Of a stretch of DNA of 64,000 bases, positions 18,309 to 27,483 are shown piece after piece; the first letter of the stretch is position 1; the number at the start of each line of letters is the position of its first letter. Made by a program: the position numbers and the translations under genes. The DNA lies in the NCBI RefSeq assembly GCF_001418105.1, contig NZ_LIQI01000022.1:682001-746000 (forward strand), in the 5' to 3' direction. Source of the DNA: Lacinutrix himadriensis (GTDB lineage Bacteria > Bacteroidota > Bacteroidia > Flavobacteriales > Flavobacteriaceae). The notes under the pieces are model-generated. The model saw nothing but the letters and a program-made list of their open reading frames with translations, was not told the DNA's origin and did no database searches.

Positions 18309-18734
18309 TTAATTTGTACGTTCTCTAAGTCCAAAATTTATTTTGTACCAAGCACGTTCATGTAAATAATACAATAACATTTTTGTTACCACTTCTGCAA
18401 AACCTATTTTTAATGCTGCCAATGGGTCTCCCGAAATTAACCAAGCTAACGTCATGGTATCAATAGTTCCTATAAAACGCCAGGTTACTGTTTTTGCTAT
18501 GTGGCGTTTTCTGCTTTCTAAAATTTCTCCTTCTTTAGATAGGTTTATTTTAAACCAAACACGTTCATGAAGGTAATATAAAGTCATTTTAGTTATTACC
18601 TCAGCAAAACCTATTTTAAGGCCTGTAAAAGGGTCTCCGGAGATAATCCACGATAGAATAATAGTATCTATAGTGCCTATAATCCTCCAGGTAATCGTTT
18701 TGGCTATATGTCTTTTATAAGATATATCTGCCAT
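18309..18734 (-). CDS. Tandem DUF2061 membrane protein
   Basis: 141 aa made of two near-copies of one DUF2061 unit, each of about 60 residues. Both halves contain RHIAKT.TWR.IGTIDT, then W.ISGDP, then LKIGFAEV.TKM.LYYLHER.W.KIN. Each unit has about two hydrophobic helices. DUF2061 proteins are often found beside sulfate-activation genes in Bacteroidetes, and here the gene sits between cysQ (1-bp overlap) and cysC. Function unknown; a role linked to PAPS metabolism or sulfate handling is inferred from context only. Confidence 0.85.
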   Translation of the reverse strand: MADISYKRHIAKTITWRIIGTIDTIILSWIISGDPFTGLKIGFAEVITKMTLYYLHERVWFKINLSKEGEILESRKRHIAKTVTWRFIGTIDTMTLAWLISGDPLAALKIGFAEVVTKMLLYYLHERAWYKINFGLRERTN

Positions 18735-19528
18735 TACTTACTAACTAAAAACCACGGATTTAATAGATTTTCTTTATTATATAAAAGAGATTGGTTTGTT
18801 TCTTGTGAAATAACATCAATACCAACAGCATTACAAATTGCTTGTCCAGCTGCAGTATCCCACTCCATTGTAGGTGCAAATCTAGGATATACATCTGCAT
18901 TTCCTTCTGCTACCAAACAGAATTTTAAAGAACTTCCTTTGGAAACTACTTCCACTTCTTTTCCTTCTTTTTTAATAGACTCTACAAAATCTAATGTTTC
19001 TTGACTCATGTGTGAACGACTACCAACAACTTGCACAGGATTTGATTCTGGTGCTTTTGGCTGTAGTTTTGTAGCAGCTTGCATTACTTCTTCTAACGTA
19101 GTATCATGAGATGACAACACTGCTTTAAAAGCATCGTTTTTTGTTACATCTGCAACATAAATTGTTTTTGTTGCTGGTACATAAATAACTCCCAATTCTG
19201 GTTTACCGTTTGTTACTAATGCTATGTTAACAGTAAACTCTCCGTTACGTTTTATAAATTCTTTTGTGCCATCTACAGGATCTACTACCCAGCAAGTAGT
19301 CCAATTTTTTCTTGTAGCGTAATCTGTTTGTTTATTCTCTTCGCTAATAATTGGAAACTCGGTATTTACTAGATAAGAGTTTATAATATCATTCGCTTTT
19401 TTGTCTGCTTCGGTTAAAGGAGATTTATCGTCTTTTATTTCTACATCAAAAGGAGTATCGTATACTTCCATGATCACTTTTCCTGCCTCTAAACTAGCTT
19501 TTATAGCTATTTCTAAATCTTTATTCAT
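18734..19528 (-). CDS. cysQ: 3'(2'),5'-bisphosphate nucleotidase
   Basis: 264 aa, inositol-monophosphatase-like fold. Motifs: SPLTEADKKAN near residue 36, SEEN near 78, the metal-binding DPVDGTKEF near 100 and the late WDTAAGQAI near 223. CysQ hydrolyses PAP, the by-product of PAPS-dependent sulfation, to AMP. Removal of PAP prevents inhibition of sulfotransferases, so its placement here supports active sulfation. It overlaps rfbD by 8 bp and the DUF2061 gene by 1 bp. Confidence 0.93.
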   Translation of the reverse strand: MNKDLEIAIKASLEAGKVIMEVYDTPFDVEIKDDKSPLTEADKKANDIINSYLVNTEFPIISEENKQTDYATRKNWTTCWVVDPVDGTKEFIKRNGEFTVNIALVTNGKPELGVIYVPATKTIYVADVTKNDAFKAVLSSHDTTLEEVMQAATKLQPKAPESNPVQVVGSRSHMSQETLDFVESIKKEGKEVEVVSKGSSLKFCLVAEGNADVYPRFAPTMEWDTAAGQAICNAVGIDVISQETNQSLLYNKENLLNPWFLVSK

Positions 19529-20378
19529 AACTATTTGCTAATGCTTTTTTTAAACTGTCTCTCCAATATGGAATTTCAATTTGAAGATTCGTTTTTATTT
19601 TCGTCTTATCTAACACGCTAAAATGTGGTCTTTTTGCTGGTGTTGGAAATGCTTTAGACGGTATTGGTAATACTTTGATTTTAATATTGCTCTCTTCAAA
19701 AATAGCTTTTGCAAAATCATACCAACTTGCAACTCCCTCATTACTATAATGGTAAACACCGTATTGCGTGTTGTTTGTTGTTATAATTTTAATAATGGTT
19801 TCTGCTAAATCTGTTGCGTACGTTGGCGTACCTATTTGATCTGCCACGATAGTTAACAGATCTCTTCCTTCAGACAGCTTTATCATGGTTTTCATGAAGT
19901 TATTCCCGTTTTCGGAATACAACCACGAAGTTCTTATAACAAAATGTTGCTCTAAGTTTTTAGCTACTTCTAATTCGCCTTCAAGTTTTGTTGCTCCATA
20001 AACTCCTGTTGGGTTTGTGGTATCTGTTTCTGTATATGCTACAGATTTTTCGCCATTAAACACAAAGTCTGTAGACACTTGAATCAAGGTTGCGTTTTTT
20101 TCCGCGCAAGCGATAGCAAGATTTTTTGCACCAACAACATTAACTTCCGTTGCTTTTTCTTGGTCACTTTCTGCTTTATCTACAGCAGTATAAGCAGCAC
20201 AATTAATGCAATATTGAAAATTTGTAGTACTAAAAAATTGTTGTACAGCATCAAAATCAGCAATATTTAACTGTGCTGAATTTGCGTATATAAAGTTTAA
20301 ATCGGAATACGTAGATTCCAGATCTTTTATACAGGTTGCTAATTGTCCGTTTCCTCCTGTCACCAAGATGTTTATCAT
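19521..20378 (-). CDS. rfbD: dTDP-4-dehydrorhamnose reductase
   Basis: 285 aa SDR. The N-terminal NAD(P)-binding motif is TGGNGQLA (about residues 7-14), the NCAAYTAVDKAE segment near 58 and a YGATKLEGE YxxxK motif near 128. It performs the last step of dTDP-L-rhamnose synthesis. It overlaps rfbC by 4 bp and cysQ by 8 bp, so rhamnose and sulfate genes are translated from one transcript. Confidence 0.94.
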   Translation of the reverse strand: MINILVTGGNGQLATCIKDLESTYSDLNFIYANSAQLNIADFDAVQQFFSTTNFQYCINCAAYTAVDKAESDQEKATEVNVVGAKNLAIACAEKNATLIQVSTDFVFNGEKSVAYTETDTTNPTGVYGATKLEGELEVAKNLEQHFVIRTSWLYSENGNNFMKTMIKLSEGRDLLTIVADQIGTPTYATDLAETIIKIITTNNTQYGVYHYSNEGVASWYDFAKAIFEESNIKIKVLPIPSKAFPTPAKRPHFSVLDKTKIKTNLQIEIPYWRDSLKKALANSYE

Positions 20379-20920
20379 AGTCTAGCGTTCTCTAAATTTG
20401 GTAAAATTACATCTTTTTCTGAAACAAGTAATTCGTCTTCAGGCAATTGCCAGTCTATATTTAGTTTTGGATCGTTGTATATAATTCCTCCTTCGGATTC
20501 CTTATTGTACAGGTTATCACATTTATAAGAAAAAATAGCGGTTTCGCTTAACACAATAAAACCATGTGCAAATCCTCTAGGTACAAATAGTTGTTTCTTA
20601 TTATCTTCAGATAATTCCACCGCTACATGTTGTCCAAAAGTTTTTGAATTAGCTCTAATATCTACTGCTACGTCTAAAACTTTACCTTTAATTACACGAA
20701 CTAACTTTGCTTGTGCATGCGCACCTACTTGATAATGCAATCCTCTTAATACCCCTTTAGAAGAAAAGGACTCGTTATCTTGAACGAAATCTACTTTTTT
20801 ATTAATTAGAGTATTAAATTTTTCTTGGTTAAAACTTTCAAAAAAGTAACCTCTTTTATCTTCAAAAATTGTTGGTTCTAAAACAAAACAGTCTTCTAGC
20901 TTGGTTTCTGTTGCCTTCAT
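20375..20920 (-). CDS. rfbC: dTDP-4-dehydrorhamnose 3,5-epimerase
   Basis: 181 aa, usual family length. RmlC cupin motifs: FFESFNQEKF near residue 27, QDNESFSSKGVLRGLHYQ near 47-64 (catalytic histidine in LRGLHYQ), and VPRGFAHGF near 114. It epimerises the keto sugar at C3 and C5. It follows rfbA by one base and overlaps rfbD by 4 bp. Confidence 0.95.
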   Translation of the reverse strand: MKATETKLEDCFVLEPTIFEDKRGYFFESFNQEKFNTLINKKVDFVQDNESFSSKGVLRGLHYQVGAHAQAKLVRVIKGKVLDVAVDIRANSKTFGQHVAVELSEDNKKQLFVPRGFAHGFIVLSETAIFSYKCDNLYNKESEGGIIYNDPKLNIDWQLPEDELLVSEKDVILPNLENARL

Positions 20921-20921
20921 A

Positions 20922-21785
20922 TTATTTTTCTAAAATGCTTAACAAATGTTTACCGTAACCACTTTTAATTAAAGGTTGTATTAAGGTATTAAACTCTGCT
21001 TTATTAATATAACCCATTCTATACGCTACTTCTTCGATTGCGCCAATTTTTAAACCTTGTCTTTCTTCAATGACTTGAACAAATTGAGATGCTTGCATTA
21101 GCGATTTAAAAGTACCTGTATCTAACCAAGCTGTTCCTTTATCTAAGACACTAACTTTAAGTTTACCTTGTTTTAAGTACTCTTTATTAACGTCTGTAAT
21201 TTCTAATTCCCCTCTATGACTAGGCTTTATGTTTTTTGCGATTTCTACAACAGAGTTATCATAAAAATAAATTCCAGGAACTGCATAATTTGATTTTGGT
21301 TTTTCTGGTTTTTCTTCAATAGAAATAACCTTACCGTCTGCATCAAATTCTGCTACACCATAACGTTCTGGATCATGAACATGATATGCATAAATAATAC
21401 CTCCATCTGGATCATTATTAGCTTGTAATAACTGTTCTAATCCTGTTCCGTAAAATATATTATCTCCTAAAATAAGTGCTACTTTATCATCACCAATAAA
21501 ATCTGCTCCAATAACAAAAGCTTCCGCTAGTCCGTTTGGTTCTGCTTGTACTGCGTACTCAAAATTACAACCAAACTTTTTCCCATCTCCTAAAAGTTGT
21601 TCGAATAATGGTAAATCGTGCGGTGTAGATATAATAAGAATATCTTTAATTCCAGACCACATTAAAGTTGATAATGGATAGTATATCATTGGCTTGTCGT
21701 AAATAGGCATTAATTGCTTACTTACTGCAAGTGTTAATGGATGAAGTCTTGTGCCAGAACCTCCTGCTAGTATTATTCCTTTCAT
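20922..21785 (-). CDS. rfbA: Glucose-1-phosphate thymidylyltransferase
   Basis: 287 aa. The nucleotidyltransferase signature [11 protein letters not shown] lies at residues 8-18, followed by [14 protein letters not shown] and the LGDNIFYG metal site near 109. It makes dTDP-glucose, the first step of the rhamnose pathway. A 106-bp gap separates it from rfbB upstream; this gap holds an inverted repeat. Confidence 0.96.
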   Translation of the reverse strand: MKGIILAGGSGTRLHPLTLAVSKQLMPIYDKPMIYYPLSTLMWSGIKDILIISTPHDLPLFEQLLGDGKKFGCNFEYAVQAEPNGLAEAFVIGADFIGDDKVALILGDNIFYGTGLEQLLQANNDPDGGIIYAYHVHDPERYGVAEFDADGKVISIEEKPEKPKSNYAVPGIYFYDNSVVEIAKNIKPSHRGELEITDVNKEYLKQGKLKVSVLDKGTAWLDTGTFKSLMQASQFVQVIEERQGLKIGAIEEVAYRMGYINKAEFNTLIQPLIKSGYGKHLLSILEK

Positions 21786-21822
21786 GTGTCGAGCTTATTT
21801 GTTTTTTATTTGTCACTTGTAG

Positions 21823-21869
21823 CTTCCATAATAGTCATTCTCTTAAGTATCGAACTCTTGTTATGGAAG
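21823..21869. repeat. Inverted repeat CTTCCATAA / TTATGGAAG between rfbB and rfbA
   Basis: Perfect 9-bp arms at 21823-21831 and 21861-21869 with a 29-bp spacer, inside the 106-bp rfbB-rfbA gap. The same CTTCCATAA string occurs again at 23183-23191, on the other side of rfbB. No U-tract follows, so it is not a simple terminator. Confidence 0.5.
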
Positions 21870-21891
21870 TTTCATGTTTCTGTTTTTATTA

Positions 21892-22944
21892 TTAGCTGTA
21901 TTGTTTTTGGTAATATGTTTGGTAAGAACCGCTTGTTACACTGTTTAACCAATCTTCATTATTTAAATACCAGTCTATCGTTATTTTTAAACCTTGTTCA
22001 AAGGTTACCGATGGTTTCCAGCCTAATTCTTTGTTTATTTTAGATGCATCAATAGCATAACGTAAATCATGTCCTGGACGATCTTTAACGTAAGTTATTA
22101 ATTCTTCTGAGGAATCTTTATCTCTTCCTAAAGCAACATCCATTTGTTGGCAAAGAAGTTTCACTAAATCTATATTTTTCCATTCGTTAAAACCACCAAT
22201 ATTATAGGTGTCTCCTTGTTTTCCTTCATGAAAAACTAAATCGATAGCAATTGCGTGATCTACAACATACAACCAATCTCTGGTATAGTTACCATCTCCA
22301 TAAACAGGTAATGGTTTGTGGTTTATAATGTTATTTATAAATAATGGAATTAATTTTTCTGGGAATTGATTTTGACCATAATTGTTAGAACAGTTTGTTA
22401 TCACATAAGGCATACCATAGGTTTCACCATACGCTCTTACAAAGTGATCTGAACTTGCTTTTGAAGCCGAATATGGTGAGTTTGGATCATAAGATGTTGT
22501 TTCTTCAAACAATCCTGTTTCTCCTAATGAACCATAAACCTCATCTGTACTTACATGATAAAATAATTTATCTGCAAAATCATCTTTCCAAAGTGCTTTA
22601 AAAGCATTTAGCAATATCATAGTCCCAATCACATTGGTTCTTACAAATGCTAATGGATCTTTTATAGAACGGTCTACATGAGATTCTGCTGCTAAATGAA
22701 TAACACTATCAAACTTATACTCATCAAAAAGGGAGTTTATAAACCCTTCATCTGTAATATCTCCTTTTACAAAAGTATAGTTTGCTGCGTCTTCTATATC
22801 TGTTAAATTTTCAAGATTACCTGCATACGTTAAAGCGTCTAAATTAATTATTTTATAATCTGGATATTTTTCAACAAACAACCTTACAACATGAGATCCT
22901 ATAAAGCCTGCGCCTCCTGTAATTAATATCGTTTTATTATGCAT
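21892..22944 (-). CDS. rfbB: dTDP-glucose 4,6-dehydratase
   Basis: 350 aa SDR. The NAD motif GGAGFIGSH is at residues 9-17, followed by LAAESHVDRSI, the STDEVYG active-site region, a YSASK catalytic motif near residue 160, and NNYGQNQFPEKLIP. It converts dTDP-glucose to the 4-keto-6-deoxy sugar. It is the first gene after the best promoter in the window and therefore probably opens the polysaccharide operon. Confidence 0.96.
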   Translation of the reverse strand: MHNKTILITGGAGFIGSHVVRLFVEKYPDYKIINLDALTYAGNLENLTDIEDAANYTFVKGDITDEGFINSLFDEYKFDSVIHLAAESHVDRSIKDPLAFVRTNVIGTMILLNAFKALWKDDFADKLFYHVSTDEVYGSLGETGLFEETTSYDPNSPYSASKASSDHFVRAYGETYGMPYVITNCSNNYGQNQFPEKLIPLFINNIINHKPLPVYGDGNYTRDWLYVVDHAIAIDLVFHEGKQGDTYNIGGFNEWKNIDLVKLLCQQMDVALGRDKDSSEELITYVKDRPGHDLRYAIDASKINKELGWKPSVTFEQGLKITIDWYLNNEDWLNSVTSGSYQTYYQKQYS

Positions 22945-23021
22945 GCATTCTCTTTTTTAAATTTATTAAATTTTCTAATAAGCTATTCCTCAAACTTACT
23001 TATTTTAAACGTATTAGCCGA

Positions 23022-23052
23022 CAAATGTAGGCCTTTTTGGTTTGTATTACAA
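23022..23052 (-). promoter_or_regulatory. Promoter of the polysaccharide operon (rfbB)
   Basis: On the minus strand, TTG (23052-23050) is followed by a 20-bp spacer and TACATTTG (23029-23022). Both fit the Bacteroidetes sigma-A consensus, TTG near -33 and TAnnTTTG near -7. Transcription would begin around 23016, giving a leader of about 70 nt before the rfbB ATG at 22944. It is the only candidate here with both boxes at good spacing. Confidence 0.65.
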
Positions 23053-23183
23053 TTATTAGCTATTAGGTGTTTTAAATAGCATTTACGTAATTGTTTGTGC
23101 TAAACTTTCCTTTTAAGTACTTTGTTTAGAAAATATTTATAGTGCTTTTAATTACTTCATACACTACAAATAAAATTGGCTGC

Positions 23184-23196
23184 TTCCATAATGGAA
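23184..23196. repeat. 13-bp palindrome TTCCATAATGGAA after the Wzz-like gene
   Basis: Perfect palindrome around a single central base, ending at the stop codon of the 23197-24258 gene. It overlaps the CTTCCATAA string also found in the rfbB-rfbA gap. Role unknown. The rest of the 22945-23196 gap holds the operon promoter and only weak 6-bp hairpins. Confidence 0.4.
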
Positions 23197-24258
23197 TTAT
23201 TCTTCTTTTCCATAAGCATTTACAAAATGGACTACAGTTACAGATATGTATAAAAGCATCAGTAAAATAATGGCTAATATTGGAAATATTAAGCTGTACC
23301 TTTCTGAAAGCTTATTCGATTTTGTACCAATTTTTTGGAAACTAGAAATCGTATCAAAGAAAACATCTTCTTCAATTTTCTTTTCTTCAAGCACCCTTAA
23401 TTCTGTTCTTAATTTTAATTGTTGATTTAATAATTCGTATTCTTTGGTGTTTGATTTTTCTTGTTTCATAGGATATCCCCCATCAAAATTTATGTTACCA
23501 TTGCCAGATTTAGCCTCTTCATTAAGCACATTAACATATATTTGCTGTAAGGAATCTAAGTCTTGAATAGATGCTAAAATATTCTCTTTTTGAATGATAA
23601 TTAAAGAATCTCTTTTCTTCATCTTCTTTAAAGAATACTCATTAGTAAATGATGAGTTTAATCCTTTTTCTAAAGAACTAAAAATATCTTTTTTGTAGGA
23701 CTCCACATTAATTTCATAAAAATCACCAGAAAAGATACTCCTATTTTCAACAAAATCTTCAAATTCAATTTCAGAAGCTCTCAAGCTATCTATCGATTTG
23801 ACAAACTTATCATACTGTATAATTCTATCATTCTCTGTTTCTGGACCAGGAGCAATTTCAAACTTTTTAATCTGTTTAACAGACTCTTCATCTAAATGGA
23901 AAATAGTAGATAAAGTACCATAGTCTTTATTCCCTATTAAGGCGTTAAAATAATCGATATTCGTTACTAACTGGAATTTAGAATCAAAGTATGGTTTAAC
24001 TAACATACTTGAACCGTAAGTAGCTGGTTTAAACTTTTCAGCAACATACCCTAATACACCGGAAAGGACTACAGCTATCAGAATAATTTTAAAATTCTTA
24101 ATTACTACTTTAAGAATAGAAACGATAAAATCTAATATTCCTCTAAAAATAGATTTTATAAAATTATAAAATCCTTCAAAAAGCTTACCTATTGCATTAA
24201 TAAGTTGCCCTAAATCAATTTCATCTGAAGCACTTGTTTCTGGTTTTTTTTCACTCAT
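23197..24258 (-). CDS. Wzz-like polysaccharide chain-length determinant protein
   Basis: 353 aa. It has one helix near residues 55-76, a large periplasmic region of about 250 residues rich in charged helices, and a second helix near 325-348. That is the layout of polysaccharide co-polymerase (Wzz) proteins. It has no C-terminal tyrosine-kinase domain, unlike Wzc. It would regulate the length of chains made by the Wzy-like proteins. It begins 5 bp after the DUF6909 gene, so these two share a transcript. The family match is by topology and context. Confidence 0.68.
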   Translation of the reverse strand: MSEKKPETSASDEIDLGQLINAIGKLFEGFYNFIKSIFRGILDFIVSILKVVIKNFKIILIAVVLSGVLGYVAEKFKPATYGSSMLVKPYFDSKFQLVTNIDYFNALIGNKDYGTLSTIFHLDEESVKQIKKFEIAPGPETENDRIIQYDKFVKSIDSLRASEIEFEDFVENRSIFSGDFYEINVESYKKDIFSSLEKGLNSSFTNEYSLKKMKKRDSLIIIQKENILASIQDLDSLQQIYVNVLNEEAKSGNGNINFDGGYPMKQEKSNTKEYELLNQQLKLRTELRVLEEKKIEEDVFFDTISSFQKIGTKSNKLSERYSLIFPILAIILLMLLYISVTVVHFVNAYGKEE

Positions 24259-24263
24259 AATGG

Positions 24264-25952
24264 TTAGTTAAATATTTGTTGTAAAATTTTTCTTGTTATT
24301 AAATATGTTGGTTTTACTCCAGAAGTTCCTAAACCTCCCGATGCTAATGTCCCTCCTGTTTCTAGAGGGTTATCACTTGCATAATAAGCATAACGCACTT
24401 TAACGTCTTCGTTTATACTTCCTCTTACTTTGGATGCTGCTTGAATTGCTTTTTGATAATGCGCTCCTTCCATTTCTAGACCAATCACATTCCATGTAGA
24501 GCTATGAAAGAATTTTAAAATGTCTTTGTTTTGCAAGGATGTACCTAAAACAGTTATCATAGCACCTTCAAAGATTTTTAATCCTTGACCTTCTAAATCT
24601 GCGGTACACAATTCGTTTTTAAAAGGATAATTATCTGCAGTACCTTCAAAAATATGGGCAGAAGGTATCATGATATCTCCTTTTCCTCCTTCTAAAATCC
24701 CCGCTTTACCCATAATAGAAATAGAGTCTACATATAAATGTGTTTTCTTTCCGTTAGGTTTATAAGGTTTTAAAAGTTCATCTATGGTTTCATACGCTTG
24801 TTCACCAAAAGCATAATCCATTACAATAATAATTGGCTTTTCTGCTTTTAATTTTTCTTGATCAACGTCTATATCTACTTTAGAAAAATCAATTTTTTCA
24901 GTATCAAATACCTGCACATTAATATTAGTTCCTGAAGTATCTTCAATATAAAGCATTCCTTTTTGCAAGGCTTCCTTTGTTACTTTATCACGTAAATCTT
25001 TATTGTCTTTATGACTTATTGCTTCATAAACTTCAAAAATATCGTTTTTAGAAGCTAAAGGTTTTAATGCATTTGGAGCAAAAAGCGTATTCATTACACT
25101 ATGCATATTTGCACTAATTACATGAATTGGTCTTTCAAGTAATTCGTTTTTATGCAAAACATCTTTAATGTTATTAGCCCAAATTTCTCCATGAATATGG
25201 TGTCCTAAACGTTCTCTTAAAACAGGACTAAAAGTAACGGTTCTTTTGTTGTTGTTTACAACCTCTTCTAAGGCTAATTTACCTAACCAATAGACAATAT
25301 GTAATAAACGCTCTGGTTGTGTTGGTATAGCAAAATCATCATAAACTTCTAATAACTCATTAAAAGTTCTGCCTAAAATATTAGCAGTATGTGTTAATGC
25401 TATTTCTCTTTCTTTTTGTGTAAGTTTCTTTTTGGTAGTAACTGCTTTTTCAAGCTTAATCCAATCTCTTGTTGTAGCTCCGTTTTCATCAATTAAAACA
25501 CGTTTGCTAATTTTATGCGACTCTACAAAAAGAAAAGTAATGTGTGTAAGAATGTCATAAATTTCTGAGCGACCGCGAGTAATCTCGATGTTCATTTGCT
25601 CATCATCTATTCTATAACAATTACGTCTTCTTTTGGGTGGAATAATAACTTTGAAATGCGAATTGGCATACCCTTCATCACTCGTCAAGTTTATAAAGGT
25701 ACATTCTTCTATTCCTTCTGGCAGTCTATCTACTACATAAAGTAGTCCTTCTAGCTCTGCTTTTTCTTCTCCAATAGAACCATAAATTTCTGGTCTTAAT
25801 AATAATAACGCTTCTCGTAATGTTTCTCCTGAAACTCCCATTGGTTTGTAAAAACCACGATTAAATAGGTGTCTCATGGTAATATACATACGCTCAATAG
25901 CATTTGAGCTCTCTTGAGCTCTCGTTCTTGCATGATGTTTTTTGTTACTCAT
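24264..25952 (-). CDS. DUF6909 family protein
   Basis: 562 aa soluble protein without signal peptide. I recognise it as the DUF6909 family common in Flavobacteriia. The N-terminal half is helical, with AIERMYITMRHLFNRGFYKP near residue 18. In the C-terminal third, a LEMEGAHYQKAIQ segment near residue 498 resembles the EMEGA substrate-binding motif of nucleoside phosphorylases. Whether it binds a nucleoside is untested. The gene has its own TATATTTG box 18 bp upstream and is followed at 5 bp by the Wzz-like gene. Confidence 0.7.
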   Translation of the reverse strand: MSNKKHHARTRAQESSNAIERMYITMRHLFNRGFYKPMGVSGETLREALLLLRPEIYGSIGEEKAELEGLLYVVDRLPEGIEECTFINLTSDEGYANSHFKVIIPPKRRRNCYRIDDEQMNIEITRGRSEIYDILTHITFLFVESHKISKRVLIDENGATTRDWIKLEKAVTTKKKLTQKEREIALTHTANILGRTFNELLEVYDDFAIPTQPERLLHIVYWLGKLALEEVVNNNKRTVTFSPVLRERLGHHIHGEIWANNIKDVLHKNELLERPIHVISANMHSVMNTLFAPNALKPLASKNDIFEVYEAISHKDNKDLRDKVTKEALQKGMLYIEDTSGTNINVQVFDTEKIDFSKVDIDVDQEKLKAEKPIIIVMDYAFGEQAYETIDELLKPYKPNGKKTHLYVDSISIMGKAGILEGGKGDIMIPSAHIFEGTADNYPFKNELCTADLEGQGLKIFEGAMITVLGTSLQNKDILKFFHSSTWNVIGLEMEGAHYQKAIQAASKVRGSINEDVKVRYAYYASDNPLETGGTLASGGLGTSGVKPTYLITRKILQQIFN

Positions 25953-25969
25953 ATACTGTATTTAACCTA

Positions 25970-25977
25970 CAAATATA
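25970..25977 (-). promoter_or_regulatory. Candidate -7 box TATATTTG for the DUF6909 gene
   Basis: Exact TAnnTTTG match on the minus strand in the 28-bp gap between the GH3 gene and the DUF6909 gene, 17 bp before the ATG at 25952. No TTG at -33 spacing was found. Confidence 0.4.
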
Positions 25978-25980
25978 GTA

Positions 25981-27483
25981 TTATTTCGTGAGATTTAATG
26001 TTTCTAAATCATCAACTAATTTTCTGTCGTTAGATAAACGAGGTAATTTGTTTTGTCCGCCAAGTTTACCTATAGATTTCATATAGTCTTGAAAACCACC
26101 TTTTTTAACCAATGTAATCTTTAATGGTTGCAATACTTTACCTTCAATTAAATCGAAATAATAACTATTTTGTTTTTGTAACGATGCGTCTATTTTTTGC
26201 GCTAAAGCGGAAAGATTTTCTGGTTCTTTTTCAAATTCTATAAACCATTCATGATATGGTAAGCCTTGCTTTGGGGCAATTTGAGGTGCTACCGAAAACT
26301 CGGAAACTTCCGCATTTTCAAAGACTAAAGCATCTTGAATTGCTTGTTCTACTTCTTTACCAATTACGTGTTCTCCAAAAGCAGAAATAAAATGTTTTAT
26401 TCTACCTGAAACAATAACTCTATATGGTTTTGTAGAAGTAAACTGTACAGTATCCCCAATATTATACGCCCAAAGTCCGGCGTTTGTAGAAATAAGCATC
26501 ACGTAGTTTACATCAACTTCTACATCTTTAATGGTAATTCGTTTTGGGTTTTCGTTAAAAAAATCGTCCGCCTTAATAAACTCGTAAAAAATTCCAGAGT
26601 TTAATTGAAGAAGCATTCCTTTTTCGTTTTGCTTGTCTTGATACGCAAAGAAACCTTCACTTGCTGGATACAACTCTATACTATCTACTTTTCTTCCTAT
26701 TAAGCTTTCAAATTTAGCTCTATAAGGTTCATAATTTACGCCTCCAAAAATAAATAAGTTGAAGTTTTTAAAAATATCACCAACCTTTTTCCCTGTTTTT
26801 TCTTGAAGCTTTTCAAAATACATTTGTACCCAAGAAGGTATACCCGAAATAATGGTCATATTTTCAGGAAGTGTTTCTTCTACAATAGCATTTACTTTGG
26901 TTTCCCAGTCTTCAATACAATTGGTTTCTAAAGAAGGCATTCTGTTTTTTTGAAGGTATTTTGGTACGTAATGTGCTACAATACCCGAAAGTCTTCCTAG
27001 TTGTATACCGTTTTGCGTTTCTAAAATTGGAGAACCTTGAAGAAAAATCATTTTACCATCTACAAACTTAGCATTACCCGTTTCATGAATATACATTAAG
27101 ATGGCATTTCTAGCAGCTTCTACATGTGTTGGCATGCTTTCTTTGGTAATAGGAATGTACTTCGCTCCAGAGGTTGTTCCTGATGTTTTTGCAAAATAAA
27201 GAGGTTTCCCTTTCCAAAGTATATCTTCTTCTCCCGCAACTACTCTATCTACATAAGGTTTTAAAGCTTCGTAATCTCTAACAGGAACACGTTTAATAAA
27301 GTCTTCATGATTATTAATACTAACAAAATCATGGTCTTTACCAAATTGCGTCGCAGTAGCATCACTTATTAGTTTTTGAAACACTTTGCTCTGTGTTTCC
27401 ACAGGATTATTAGCCCATTTTTGAATGGACTTATATACTCGTTTTGCAAATGGTTTTGCTATGGCTGCTTTTAATGATAACAT
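25981..27483 (-). CDS. GH3 family adenylate-forming acyl-acid amido synthetase-like protein
   Basis: 500 aa, similar across its length to plant GH3 auxin-responsive enzymes. Visible motifs are the ATP-binding FAKTSGTTSGAKYIPIT segment near residue 101, IELYPASEGFFAYQD near 275, and NIGDTVQF near 343. GH3 enzymes adenylate a carboxylic acid and join it to an amino acid. The bacterial substrate is unknown. It lies directly beside the M23 peptidase gene upstream (adjacent stop and start). Confidence 0.85.
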   Translation of the reverse strand: MLSLKAAIAKPFAKRVYKSIQKWANNPVETQSKVFQKLISDATATQFGKDHDFVSINNHEDFIKRVPVRDYEALKPYVDRVVAGEEDILWKGKPLYFAKTSGTTSGAKYIPITKESMPTHVEAARNAILMYIHETGNAKFVDGKMIFLQGSPILETQNGIQLGRLSGIVAHYVPKYLQKNRMPSLETNCIEDWETKVNAIVEETLPENMTIISGIPSWVQMYFEKLQEKTGKKVGDIFKNFNLFIFGGVNYEPYRAKFESLIGRKVDSIELYPASEGFFAYQDKQNEKGMLLQLNSGIFYEFIKADDFFNENPKRITIKDVEVDVNYVMLISTNAGLWAYNIGDTVQFTSTKPYRVIVSGRIKHFISAFGEHVIGKEVEQAIQDALVFENAEVSEFSVAPQIAPKQGLPYHEWFIEFEKEPENLSALAQKIDASLQKQNSYYFDLIEGKVLQPLKITLVKKGGFQDYMKSIGKLGGQNKLPRLSNDRKLVDDLETLNLTK

